Shown here: in pieces, positions 14,901 through 21,604 of the stretch
How positions within the stretch are numbered: the stretch's first letter is position 1
How the letters are laid out: every line of letters begins with the position of its first letter
DNA from: CAYMTN01 sp964393335
GTDB lineage: Bacteria > Chloroflexota > Anaerolineae > Aggregatilineales > Aggregatilineaceae
Length of the DNA stretch: 21,604 bases
Reading direction: 5' to 3'
NCBI GenBank assembly: GCA_964393335.1
Contig: CAYMTN010000075.1
Span: forward strand, 1 to 21,604
Notes under the pieces: model-generated
Told to the model about the DNA's origin: nothing
Database searches by the model: none
The model's input: the letters and a program-made list of their open reading frames with translations, nothing else
Position numbers and translations under genes: made by a program

Positions 14901-15668
14901 CTAGGCGGGCCGGGTCGCGGTCATCAGCAGTTCCCAGCGGTCGTGCTGCGCCTGGAAATCCTCGAAGCCGACTTCGGACATGACGACCTCAACTTCCTCG
15001 GCGGTCAGCGCGCGGAAGATAACCGGGCGCTTGGTGACGCGGTACGTCATGCCGCTGCCGCGCACGATAAAGCTGTTAAAAGTCACCGTGATGGGCGGAC
15101 CGTCGTCCCAGTCCCATACATCGAAGGTGATGACCTGTTCTTCCGGCTCGTCGTGGATACGGCCCGGCACGAAACGCGGGCGATCTTCGATCAACGGTTC
15201 AAAATCACGCATACCGATCAACAGCAGGCCGCCGGGGCGCAGCAGTTCGTAAAAGATCAGCAGCGTCTCTTCGATCTGATCGTCGCGCAGCAGGTGCGGG
15301 ATCGCGCTGCCTTTGGTCAGCACGGCGTCGAATGGGCCGGTGACGTTGTGGTGCAGATTCTGAAAATCCGACTGCACGAACGTGATCGAATCAGTCACGC
15401 CGTACTCCGCCGCGTTTTGCCGCGCGGTTGACAGGAGTCCCGCGCTGGGATCGGCTGCCGTGACCGTATAACCCAGACGCGCCAGGGCGATGGCCTGCGT
15501 GCCCGGCCCGCACGACGCATCCAGCACGGTCTGCACGCCGCGATCGCGGAAGAAACGGCGCAGGTTTAGCCCTTCGCGCTCAAGCTCGGCATCCCAATCG
15601 CGGTACCACAGGCGGTAGTCGTCGGCGACGGAATCGTAGAAGTGTGAGGTGTCGTTGTAGTTGTCCAT
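14901..15668 (-). CDS. SAM-dependent class I methyltransferase
   Basis: A 255-residue Rossmann-fold methyltransferase. Motif I is VLDASCGPGTQA at about 48-59 and the acidic strand-2 end is TAADPS. Motif IV lies in the GPFDAVLTKGSAIPHLL stretch, and the post-motif strand LLRPGGLLLIGMRDFEPL is clear. The 'GSAIPHL' loop and the 'RDFEPLIEDRP' layout recall glycine/sarcosine N-methyltransferases, but this is weak resemblance, and the substrate is unknown. It is the first gene after the Val T-box: the terminator's T tract ends 12 bases before the start codon, and CAGGT stands before ATG. It is therefore expected to rise when tRNA-Val is uncharged, together with valS. Confidence 0.88.
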   Translation of the reverse strand: MDNYNDTSHFYDSVADDYRLWYRDWDAELEREGLNLRRFFRDRGVQTVLDASCGPGTQAIALARLGYTVTAADPSAGLLSTARQNAAEYGVTDSITFVQSDFQNLHHNVTGPFDAVLTKGSAIPHLLRDDQIEETLLIFYELLRPGGLLLIGMRDFEPLIEDRPRFVPGRIHDEPEEQVITFDVWDWDDGPPITVTFNSFIVRGSGMTYRVTKRPVIFRALTAEEVEVVMSEVGFEDFQAQHDRWELLMTATRPA

Positions 15669-15679
15669 GTTACCTGCCC

Positions 15680-15722
15680 AAATAAAAACGCCCGTTCGTC
15701 ACAACAAGGACGAAAGAGCGTT
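15680..15722 (-). terminator. T-box leader terminator
   Basis: On the minus strand a 14-position stem with one mismatch (AACGCTCTTTCGTC at 15722-15709, GACGAACGGGCGTT at 15700-15687) is followed by TTTTATTT. It stands directly between the T-box antiterminator and the methyltransferase start, as in T-box attenuators. Confidence 0.9.
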
Positions 15723-15948
15723 GATCTCTCGCGGTACCACCTTGCTTCCCGGCGCTGAAATGAACACACCGGGCGCTTATCATCGCGTTAACGGGCGGGC
15801 CCGGACACGCTTACCCAGGCTGAAAGCCGTTCGGCGTGCCAACTCAGGAGCGACCTTCCACGGAGGACTGCTATGCGGGCTTGCAGCCGGTGACCCGCAC
15901 TCTCTGCCAGCGTCGGACCGTGTACTCTTCTCCGTCGCAGTTGTTCGT
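15680..15948 (-). promoter_or_regulatory. T-box leader, probable valine specifier (GUC)
   Basis: Read on the minus strand, the leader has the T-box order. It has a GAAGAGTA S-turn on the 5' side of the specifier loop, the AGAGAG bulge and a TGCGGG/CCCGCA apical stem with a GCTGCAAG loop. On the 3' side is GAAGGTCG, framed by the CACGG/CCGTG and GGAG/CTCC helices. The antiterminator core AAGGTGGTACCGCG lies at 15743-15730, followed by a terminator at 15680-15722. In the specifier loop, GUC (15854-15852) sits just before a purine and is the best specifier. The antiterminator bulge reads UGGU, which pairs with a discriminator A. That fits tRNA-Val and not tRNA-Gly (discriminator U), against the alternative GGU. 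Uncharged tRNA-Val should allow read-through into the methyltransferase and valS. Confidence 0.92.
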
Positions 15949-15954
15949 GCGCTG

Positions 15955-15984
15955 AGTATATCACGCGGCGTAGAACAGCGTCAA
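15955..15984 (-). promoter_or_regulatory. Promoter of the T-box leader
   Basis: On the minus strand, TTGACG (15984-15979) and TATACT (15960-15955) are 18 bases apart, predicting a start at about 15948, just before stem I of the T-box. This is one of the best sigma-70-type matches in the window. Confidence 0.75.
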
Positions 15985-16045
15985 CGGTGAATCGACGCCG
16001 GCGGGCGCTCGCACCGTGAGGCGATTCGCTGGTGTGAGAGCCGGA

Positions 16046-16615
16046 TCAGTGTTTGATCAACTCTTCGACCCAGTTCAGGGAGAGCGTACCCGCCAGGGCG
16101 ATAGCGGTGGATTGGATGGACTTGCCGCAGAAGGCGACCCCCATGAAACGCCAGGGGGACATGCGTCCCGCCCCGGCCATCAGCCCGGCGAGGTCAAAAA
16201 ACGGGTTGGGGACGATGCTGAGCGCGAAGATCGTCAGCGTGCCGTTGCGCGTCATCCAGTGATTGATGCGCTGCGTAACGGCGACATTTTCCAGCACGCC
16301 GAGGCCGCTGTAGCCAGTCAGATAACCGGTCATTTCGCCCAGCGTGCCGCCCAACGCGGCAGCCAGGCCAACCAGCAGCGGATTGAGCGAACTGCCGAGC
16401 GCGAACACGATGAACAGACCGGGAGCGGGCAGAATCAGGGTGGCGTTGCTGAGCAGCATGGCGAGAAACGCCCCGGCATACCCCAGCGCGGAAAAGTCCT
16501 CCATCTTGTCACGGTTCAGGGCGATGAACAACGTGATGCCCGCTACCAGCATGATAGTTGCCACGCGCAGCAGGCAGGTCAGGCGACGGGATGCAGCGGG
16601 CCGGACGGCATTCAC
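16046..16615 (-). CDS. VTT-domain (DedA/SNARE-associated-like) membrane protein
   Basis: A 189-residue multi-pass membrane protein. Hydrophobic segments lie near the N-terminus (VATIMLVAGITLFIALN), at GAFLAMLLSNATLILPAPGL, around PLLVGLAAALGGTLGE and near the C-terminus. The polar motif GEMTGYLTGYSG and the NPFFDLAGLMAGAG loop are typical of the VTT/DedA group, now linked to lipid scrambling or membrane homeostasis; the substrate here is unknown. I chose GTG 16615 because AGGTGG lies 6 bases upstream. The ATG at 16630 in the same frame has no ribosome site. It lies about 40 bases after udk and is probably co-transcribed. Confidence 0.85.
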   Translation of the reverse strand: MNAVRPAASRRLTCLLRVATIMLVAGITLFIALNRDKMEDFSALGYAGAFLAMLLSNATLILPAPGLFIVFALGSSLNPLLVGLAAALGGTLGEMTGYLTGYSGLGVLENVAVTQRINHWMTRNGTLTIFALSIVPNPFFDLAGLMAGAGRMSPWRFMGVAFCGKSIQSTAIALAGTLSLNWVEELIKH

Positions 16616-16655
16616 TTGTACCCACCTCATTTTGGTGTACAGGCAAAAAAACGAT

Positions 16656-17324
16656 TTAGCGGCGTGTCGGCGTTATCCGCTGCTCAGGATTGTCCAGCAT
16701 GGTGCGGATACGGGCCGCGACCATCTCAATCGCAACCAGATTCTTGCCGCCTTCCGGGATGATGACGTCAGCATACCGTTTGCTTGGCTCGACAAAATCC
16801 AGGTGCATGGGACGGACACTATGCAGATACTGCTCGATGACCGATTCGACGGATCGCCCGCGTTCGGCGATGTCCCGCTTCAGCCGCCGGATAAAACGGA
16901 TGTCAGCATCCGTATCTACAAAAATACGCACATCGAACAACTTGCGCAAATCCGGTTCGGCGAAGATCAGAATACCTTCGACCAGGATAATCGGCTGTGG
17001 CTGCACGGCCTTGACCTGCTGCGTGCGGCGGTACGTCGTGAAGTCGTAGACCGGGACTTCGACGGCGCGGCCCTGTTTCAGCGCCTGGATATGTTCGATG
17101 AGCAGGGAGGTTTCGAGCGAGTCCGGGTGGTCGAAGTTGATGATCTGGCTGTGCGAAAAGGGGATGTCGCGGATGTCCTTGTAATACGCGTCATGTTCCA
17201 GGTAGGAGATATTCTCGGTGCCAATGCGCTCCAGGATGGCGGTAGACACGGTCGTTTTCCCGGAGCCGCTGCCGCCTGCGACGCCAATCGTGACCGGAGC
17301 ATTCCGGTTAGGAGTAGAGGGCAT
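16656..17324 (-). CDS. udk: Uridine kinase
   Basis: A 222-residue phosphoribulokinase/uridine-kinase family protein that phosphorylates uridine and cytidine to UMP and CMP in pyrimidine salvage. The P-loop is G17-G-S-G-S-G-K-T at about 17-24. Family blocks are YLEHDAYYKD, NFDHPDS, PVYDFTTYRR, and the lid RRLKRDIAERGR. The length is a little above the usual 205-215 residues, owing to a short N-terminal extension. I chose ATG 17324 because GGAAGG stands 6 bases upstream; the longer frame would run into the tRNA gene. The gene follows tRNA-Thr in the same direction and precedes the VTT gene. The methyltransferase and valS are further downstream behind their own promoter. Confidence 0.95.
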   Translation of the reverse strand: MPSTPNRNAPVTIGVAGGSGSGKTTVSTAILERIGTENISYLEHDAYYKDIRDIPFSHSQIINFDHPDSLETSLLIEHIQALKQGRAVEVPVYDFTTYRRTQQVKAVQPQPIILVEGILIFAEPDLRKLFDVRIFVDTDADIRFIRRLKRDIAERGRSVESVIEQYLHSVRPMHLDFVEPSKRYADVIIPEGGKNLVAIEMVAARIRTMLDNPEQRITPTRR

Positions 17325-17399
17325 GGTCAACCTTCCCGCGCAAAAACTCCGAATAAAACAAATGCCCGCAGCGCAAAAACTGGGGCAATCAGTTTGGTG

Positions 17400-17473
17400 A
17401 GCCACCCAAGGGAGTTGAACCCTTAACCTAACGCTTACGAAGCGTTTGCTCTGCCGAATTGAGCTAGGGTGGC
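17400..17473 (-). tRNA. tRNA-Thr (CGT anticodon)
   Basis: A 74-base cloverleaf: acceptor GCCACCC/GGGTGGC, D-stem GCTC/GAGC, and anticodon stem AACGC/GCGTT with loop TTCGTAA, giving anticodon CGT (reads ACG). The variable loop is AGGTT, and the T-arm AAGGG/CCCTT has loop TTCAACT. The discriminator base is T and the genomic sequence has no CCA end. A promoter stands at 17489-17517, so it is transcribed on its own or as the head of a udk unit. Confidence 0.95.
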
Positions 17474-17488
17474 GTATCCTGAAGGCGG

Positions 17489-17517
17489 ATTATAACAACA
17501 GGCCAGACGGGTGGCAA
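17489..17517 (-). promoter_or_regulatory. Strong promoter of tRNA-Thr
   Basis: On the minus strand, TTGCCA (17517-17512) and TATAAT (17494-17489) are 17 bases apart, a near-consensus sigma-70 promoter. It begins at the end of the solute-binding-protein gene (stop at 17521) and may also drive udk, because only a weak hairpin separates tRNA and udk. Confidence 0.8.
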
Positions 17518-17520
17518 GAG

Positions 17521-18720
17521 TCAATTTCCGGCCAGCTGCGCGGCGGCGGCGGACGGGTCCGCACCGTCGAGGGTGACGGCGCGCACCGCCTGGTCCAGCG
17601 CCGGGCGCAGGTCGTCATTGAAGGCGCGTGCCAGCGGCGCGGGTACGGCCCATGCCTGGGCATCGCGCCAGGCGTTCAGCAAGGCCGGGTCGTCCAGCCC
17701 CGCCGGATTGGCCGGAGCCTGCCCGGTTTGTTCAAACCAGATACGCTGCGGGTCCGGTCCCAGCCAAAACTCCATGAAGGTGTTGGCCGCATCGATGGCG
17801 GCGGCGGTCATATTCAGGCTGAACAAAACCGGGCGGACGTCCAGCAGGGTGCGCCAGGGCAGGGGGATGATTCGGGGCAGGGCCACAACCCGGAGATCGC
17901 CTCCAAGCGCGGCTTTCAGGCCCAGATAGTCACTTGAAGACGCCAGCAACAGCCCGGTTTGTCCGGCAAGGAAGCTGCTTTGATCCGCCGAAAACGCGAT
18001 CCCTGGCGCAGCGGCGAGCGTCTGCAATTCCGTCAGGTAGACTTCCAGCGCGGCCTGGGTAACCAGGCGCATGCCGTATTGGTCCATCAAGGCGAGGTCT
18101 TGCGCGAAGTAGAAGCCTGACGTCACAGAAAACGAGGGAGTGATGATCAGGCCGTGCCCGGAGGCAAGCGCGCGCAGGTCGTCGACAGAATCGACCTGGT
18201 CCGCGTCTGGCACCAGCGCGTGATTGCTGTAGAGCGTCGCCAACTCGACGCTGAAAACCGCGCCGTATGGCACATCGTCAAAACCGGCGGCGTTCACGGC
18301 GGTTTCAGGGATGCGCGTGGTCATCCAGTTAAGCAGACCGGCGCGCAGCGGTTCGAGCAGCCCTTCCACCGTCAGCGATGGCAGCCAATCCGCCGGCGCG
18401 ATCAACAAGTCCGGTCCGCCCCCGGCCAGCACGGCTGTTTCAAACGAGTCGCGCAGTTCGGCCTGCGGAAAAAACACCAGCTGGACATCAATCATTGGAT
18501 GGGCGATCTCAAAGTCGCGGCGGATCTGCTCCAGGGCAGTGCGTTCCGGCCCTTTGTAGGCGTGCCAGATCACGAGCTGTTGGGGTGGGGCAGGTGTGCC
18601 GGTTGGCTGATCGACCGCGCCGGACGGCTGGCCGGAACCGGAGTTTTGGGCACAGGCGGCCAGTATCGCCGCCAGCGCTGCCAGCCTGACCAACCATACG
18701 CGAATTTTCGGGCGGTGCAT
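17521..18720 (-). CDS. ABC transporter extracellular solute-binding lipoprotein (family 1)
   Basis: A 399-residue secreted lipoprotein. The signal peptide has R/K residues, then VWLVRLAALAAILAAC, with the lipobox L20-A-A-C23. Mature sequence begins AQNSGSG, a flexible Ser/Gly/Pro linker to about 50. The family-1 fold starts at QLVIWHAYKGPERTALEQI, as in maltose- and glycerol-3-phosphate-binding proteins that feed an ABC importer. The substrate is not visible. I chose ATG 18720, with GGGAG upstream, over an upstream in-frame start that adds 18 residues without a signal. No permease or ATPase gene adjoins it, so it must work with transporter subunits encoded elsewhere. Confidence 0.9.
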   Translation of the reverse strand: MHRPKIRVWLVRLAALAAILAACAQNSGSGQPSGAVDQPTGTPAPPQQLVIWHAYKGPERTALEQIRRDFEIAHPMIDVQLVFFPQAELRDSFETAVLAGGGPDLLIAPADWLPSLTVEGLLEPLRAGLLNWMTTRIPETAVNAAGFDDVPYGAVFSVELATLYSNHALVPDADQVDSVDDLRALASGHGLIITPSFSVTSGFYFAQDLALMDQYGMRLVTQAALEVYLTELQTLAAAPGIAFSADQSSFLAGQTGLLLASSSDYLGLKAALGGDLRVVALPRIIPLPWRTLLDVRPVLFSLNMTAAAIDAANTFMEFWLGPDPQRIWFEQTGQAPANPAGLDDPALLNAWRDAQAWAVPAPLARAFNDDLRPALDQAVRAVTLDGADPSAAAAQLAGN

Positions 18721-18780
18721 TGGTTTCTCCCGCAACTGGGCACTGTCTGGCACACATGCGGTTTTGGCATGCATGCGCTT

Positions 18781-18789
18781 ATTCTAGCA
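18781..18789 (-). promoter_or_regulatory. Extended -10 promoter for the solute-binding protein gene
   Basis: On the minus strand TGCTAGAAT provides TAGAAT with the TGn extension, about 60 bases before the start at 18720. No clear -35 element is seen. Confidence 0.4.
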
Positions 18790-18832
18790 TAAATCTGATG
18801 CTCGATACCTGGGGAATAGCACCGGCGTCCAG

Positions 18833-18838
18833 TATAAT
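18833..18838 (+). promoter_or_regulatory. -10 element for the CelD-like gene
   Basis: TATAAT at 18833-18838 predicts transcription from about 18845. That argues against the ATG at 18844 as start and favours 18901. No good -35 element was found. Confidence 0.45.
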
Positions 18839-18900
18839 AGGGAATGTGTCGAGCAAACGTTCGATCCACACCCATATTGTTTGTGCACCGCTGGGGGTCG

Positions 18901-19923
18901 ATGACGGTGAATATTACGCTGTATGAAAACGATTCTCTATTCGAGGATTCGTGTAACGAATGGGGCGAACTGCTGGCCGACAGCGACGCCAACCAGATCT
19001 TTTTAACCTGCGAATGGCAGGCTGCCTGGTGGAAGGCGTACCATCCGGGGCAAATCTGGGCGCTGGTGCTGCGCGGCGAGGATGGGCAGTGGCTGGGGGT
19101 CGCGCCCTGGTTTCGGGAAATGGAAGACGACGGGACGCGCGTCATCCGCACGATTGGGTGCGTCGATGTGACGGATTACCTGGATATCATCGCGCGGCGC
19201 GGGTATGAGGACGCGGTATTCGAGTCGCTGGCCGGGTGGCTGGCCGGGCATACCGGTGAATTCGACGTGATCCGGCTGTGCAACATCCCGGAAGCGTCAC
19301 TGGCATTGGAGCGCCTGCCGGGACTCGCACAGAGCAGGGGTCTTCCGGCTAACGTCCGGCTGCAGGAGGTGTGCCCAATCGTGCGGCTGCCCGACGCATT
19401 TGAGGAGTACCTCGCCAGCCTGGATAAAAAGAACCGCCACGAACTGCGCCGCAAGCTGCGCCGCGCAGCCGGGCAGGTCGATTGGTATATCGTCGGACCG
19501 GAGCATGATCTGGATGCCGAGATGGCGCGTTTTTTGGAACTGATGGCCGCCAGCAGCCCTGACAAAGCCGTGTTTTTGCAGGATTCCCAGAACCGGGACT
19601 TCTTTACGATCATGGTGCCTGAGATGGCGAAAAAGGGCTGGCTCCAGCTCGCTTTTTTGACGGTGCGCGGCCAGGCGGTGGCGGCCTATCTCAATTTCGA
19701 TTATGCGAACCGCATCTTGGTATACAACTCCGGCCTCAACCCCGACGATCATGGACACCTGAGTCCCGGAATCATCTTGCTGGCACGCCTGATCGAACAC
19801 GCTATCGCGCAGCATCGCAGCGAGTTTGACTTTTTGCGCGGCGACGAATCGTACAAGTATGCAATGGGCGGCCAGGACACCAAGGTGTTTCAGATCGAAA
19901 TCAGCAGCAAGCCGGGGGAGTAG
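18901..19923 (+). CDS. CelD/BcsL-like GNAT-family acetyltransferase (Acetyltransf_6)
   Basis: A 340-residue protein of the group sometimes called cellulose biosynthesis CelD-like or FemAB-like double-GNAT proteins. Recognisable parts are the N-terminal FLTCEWQAAWWKAYHPG segment with the VLRGEDGQWLGVAPWF strand, the SLDKKNRHELRRKLRRA block, and the C-terminal GNAT-like region (LAFLTVRGQAVAAYLNF, then EFDFLRGDESYKY). Members are proposed to acylate or aminoacylate envelope polymers; the substrate here is unknown. I chose ATG 18901, since the predicted transcription start lies at about 18845. It ends 8 bases before the GT4 gene, so the two form an operon and may modify the same glycan (inference). 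Confidence 0.85.
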   Translation: MTVNITLYENDSLFEDSCNEWGELLADSDANQIFLTCEWQAAWWKAYHPGQIWALVLRGEDGQWLGVAPWFREMEDDGTRVIRTIGCVDVTDYLDIIARRGYEDAVFESLAGWLAGHTGEFDVIRLCNIPEASLALERLPGLAQSRGLPANVRLQEVCPIVRLPDAFEEYLASLDKKNRHELRRKLRRAAGQVDWYIVGPEHDLDAEMARFLELMAASSPDKAVFLQDSQNRDFFTIMVPEMAKKGWLQLAFLTVRGQAVAAYLNFDYANRILVYNSGLNPDDHGHLSPGIILLARLIEHAIAQHRSEFDFLRGDESYKYAMGGQDTKVFQIEISSKPGE

Positions 19924-19931
19924 CGCGAACC

Positions 19932-21221
19932 ATGATCCGCAGCTCGATCAAACGCATCGCGATGCTGAGCGTACATACGTGCCCGCTGGCAACGCTGGGG
20001 GGCAAAAAAACCGGCGGGATGAACGTCTACGTGCGCGATCTGGGGCGCGAACTGGGCCGCCGGGGCATCGAGGTCGACGTGTTCACGCGCAGCGCGAATC
20101 CGGACGTGGCGCACGTTACCGCGTTGGGCGACAATGCGCGTGTGATTCACATTCGCTGCGGGCCGGAGGTGTACCTGGGCAGCCGGGACATTTACCCGTA
20201 TCTGCCGGAGTTTGTCGAAAACGTGCCGGATTTTGTGGCGGCAGAGGGCAACCGTTATGACGTGATCTACAGCCACTACTGGTTGAGCGGGTGGGCGGCG
20301 CACGAACTGCGCGCGCGGTGGGATGTGCCCGTCGTGCAGATGTTTCACACGCTGGGGCGCATGAAAAACCGCATCGCGCAAACAACCGGCGAACTCGAAT
20401 CCAACATCCGCATTTTCACCGAAACAGACGTCATGACGTGGGCGGACCGTCTGATCGCGGCAACACCGGCGGAACGGGCGCAACTGCTGTGGTTGTACCG
20501 GGCGGACCGGCGCAAAATCGAGGTGATTCCGCCCGGCGTGGATTTGCAGCGTTTCCACCCGCTGCCGCGTGAGGAAGCTCAACGGCAAATCGGGGTCCCG
20601 CCGCATCACCGGATGCTGCTGTTCGTGGGGCGGATCGAGCCACTAAAAGGCGTGGATAACATCTTGCACGCGGTGGCCTTGCTGCGGGCGGATTACCCCG
20701 CCCTGTTGGCGGACGTGTGCATGTGCGTGATCGGCGGCGATGCGGACGAAGAAACGCCCGAGTCGGAAATGGTGCGGCTGAAGGCACTGCGCGATGAGTT
20801 GGGCCTAGAGGATCGCGTCACGTTTTTGGGGGCGCGCGACCAGGACACACTGCAAAATTACTACGCGGCTGCCGAGGCGCTGATCATGCCGTCTGACTAC
20901 GAGAGCTTTGGCATGGTCGCGCTGGAAGCGATGGCGTGCGGCACGCCTGTCATCGCGTCGGAAGTGGGCGGGCTGGCGTTTCTGGTGCAGGATGGCGTCA
21001 ATGGCTTCCACGTGCCGACGCGCGAACCGACGGCACTGGCCGACCGCATCCGCGTGATCCTAAGCCAGCCGGAGGTCGGACGGCGGATCAGCGAGGCGGC
21101 CTACGAAACAGCGCAGCATTATAGCTGGCCGTTGATCGCCGACCGGTTGCTGGGTGTGTTTGAAGATGTGAAACGGGAACACGCCGGGCTGCGCGTCCGA
21201 TCCAACACGTCTGCACGATAA
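19932..21221 (+). CDS. GT4-family glycosyltransferase (MshA/sucrose-phosphate-synthase-like)
   Basis: A 429-residue GT-B retaining glycosyltransferase. The N-terminal acceptor domain has SVHTCPLATLGGKKTGGMN (12-31), with the G28-G-M-N31 glycine loop of the MshA/SPS group. The donor domain has FVGRIEPLKG (R234, K239) and the E-x7-E motif at E324-SFGMVALE332. The acceptor is unknown; the motif order resembles D-inositol-3-phosphate glycosyltransferases and sucrose-phosphate synthases but does not decide between them. It is the second gene of an operon with the CelD-like protein (8-base gap). Sequence features and length are normal. Confidence 0.92.
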   Translation: MIRSSIKRIAMLSVHTCPLATLGGKKTGGMNVYVRDLGRELGRRGIEVDVFTRSANPDVAHVTALGDNARVIHIRCGPEVYLGSRDIYPYLPEFVENVPDFVAAEGNRYDVIYSHYWLSGWAAHELRARWDVPVVQMFHTLGRMKNRIAQTTGELESNIRIFTETDVMTWADRLIAATPAERAQLLWLYRADRRKIEVIPPGVDLQRFHPLPREEAQRQIGVPPHHRMLLFVGRIEPLKGVDNILHAVALLRADYPALLADVCMCVIGGDADEETPESEMVRLKALRDELGLEDRVTFLGARDQDTLQNYYAAAEALIMPSDYESFGMVALEAMACGTPVIASEVGGLAFLVQDGVNGFHVPTREPTALADRIRVILSQPEVGRRISEAAYETAQHYSWPLIADRLLGVFEDVKREHAGLRVRSNTSAR

Positions 21222-21228
21222 GCCGGGC

Positions 21229-21246
21229 GCGGCTGCCGTCAGCCGC
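21229..21246. terminator. Hairpin between convergent glycosyltransferase and small hypothetical gene
   Basis: GCGGCTG and CAGCCGC (21229-21235, 21240-21246) form a 7-bp stem around four bases. It overlaps the stop codon of the minus-strand gene and lacks a T tract, so it is a weak terminator candidate. Confidence 0.3.
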
Positions 21247-21562
21247 CGTAGGAATCGACCGTGTTGATCGTTTCGGCGGCGATGTAGGGTTTTTTCTCTT
21301 CGAGACTCAGCGCTTCTTCCTCGCTGATCGTGCGCTGCCCCTGGTGATACAGGACATTGTTGAACGAATCGAACCGATAGCGCCGGTTCACCCAGCCGTA
21401 ACGGGGATGGTAAAAGACGATGTTGAACTGCAAGGCATCATCCTGTGGGATGGGTTTTTCTTCGACCAGCCAAACAGGGGCGTACTGTTCCAGGTGCGGG
21501 TGCACTTTGGCGTCGCGCCGTTCACGAATCCGCTTGAGTTTTTCGCTCTGATTGATTGCCAT
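21239..21562 (-). CDS. Conserved-looking small hypothetical protein
   Basis: A 107-residue protein I do not recognise. It begins with a Lys/Arg-rich helix (SEKLKRIRERRDAKVHPHLE), then has an aromatic stretch (QFNIVFYHPRYGWVNRRYRF) that looks like two beta strands, and ends in an acidic helical part (SEEEALSLEEKKPYIAAETI). There is no signal peptide, membrane segment or cysteine. AGGATGTTAG precedes the ATG and supports translation from 21562. It is convergent to the glycosyltransferase gene. Function unknown. Confidence 0.75.
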   Translation of the reverse strand: MAINQSEKLKRIRERRDAKVHPHLEQYAPVWLVEEKPIPQDDALQFNIVFYHPRYGWVNRRYRFDSFNNVLYHQGQRTISEEEALSLEEKKPYIAAETINTVDSYGG

Positions 21563-21604
21563 CTAACATCCTATCCGTGCCAAGCTGCCAGGTAATTTAC
21601 CCTA

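Noticed and set aside
15852..15856. GGU (glycine) as the T-box specifier
   Set aside because: It would be followed by C rather than a purine, and the UGGU bulge fits a discriminator A (Val), not the U of tRNA-Gly; valS downstream also favours valine.
15985..16045. Inverted repeat (GAATCG/CGATTC) after the VTT gene as a terminator
   Set aside because: Long loop and no T tract; not convincing as an intrinsic terminator.
17324..17405. Upstream extension of udk to 17405
   Set aside because: It would overlap the tRNA-Thr acceptor arm and adds residues unlike the family; the ATG at 17324 has a proper ribosome site.
16344..17426. 360-codon plus-strand frame across VTT, udk and tRNA-Thr
   Set aside because: It crosses a tRNA and two genes with recognisable products on the other strand; no plausible domain.
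1..21604. CRISPR array, insertion sequence, prophage or toxin-antitoxin locus
   Set aside because: No spaced direct repeats, transposase, integrase or typical small-gene pairs were seen on either strand.

Overview
The window looks like chromosomal DNA of a GC-rich, Gram-positive-like bacterium, most probably a member of the Chloroflexota (Anaerolineae type). This is judged from overall protein character, lipoprotein signals, a T-box in front of valS, and short HEAT-like and hypothetical proteins. It is an inference, with no marker gene to prove it. I see no insertion sequence, phage, CRISPR array or toxin-antitoxin locus. Most genes are housekeeping or accessory single-copy genes in short operons.

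Layout. Positions 1-1908 hold a divergent two-component pair: a cut-off response regulator on the minus strand and a GAF-PAS histidine kinase on the plus strand. A terminator follows, then mutL (1980-3782), whose C-terminal metal-binding motifs are degenerate. Convergent to it lies secD-secF (minus, 3854-6366). Positions 6543-9602 form a stretch dominated by thiol chemistry. It has an OsmC-like protein coupled to an HD hydrolase (minus), an ECF sigma factor overlapping a soluble zinc-finger anti-sigma gene (plus), a glutaredoxin (plus) and a lipoprotein rhodanese (minus). The rhodanese sits just downstream of a sugar-phosphate nucleotidyltransferase.

Positions 10788-11994 carry three small HEAT-like genes that align with each other over about 60 residues and look like tandem duplicates. 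Just before the third is what appears to be the first ~19 codons of a GNAT acetyltransferase.

The most interesting region is 12065-15984 on the minus strand. A promoter feeds a complete T-box leader with a probable valine (GUC) specifier, a UGGU acceptor-binding bulge and an intrinsic terminator. It controls a SAM methyltransferase, then a possible 38-codon leader ORF with an almost perfect Shine-Dalgarno sequence, then valS. The T-box therefore appears to place a methyltransferase of unknown substrate under control of uncharged tRNA-Val.

Positions 16046-17517 contain tRNA-Thr(CGT) with its own strong promoter, uridine kinase and a VTT (DedA-like) membrane protein, all minus. A lone lipoprotein solute-binding protein (minus) is divergent from a CelD-like GNAT and a GT4 glycosyltransferase (plus). 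A small unrecognised protein (minus) closes the window.
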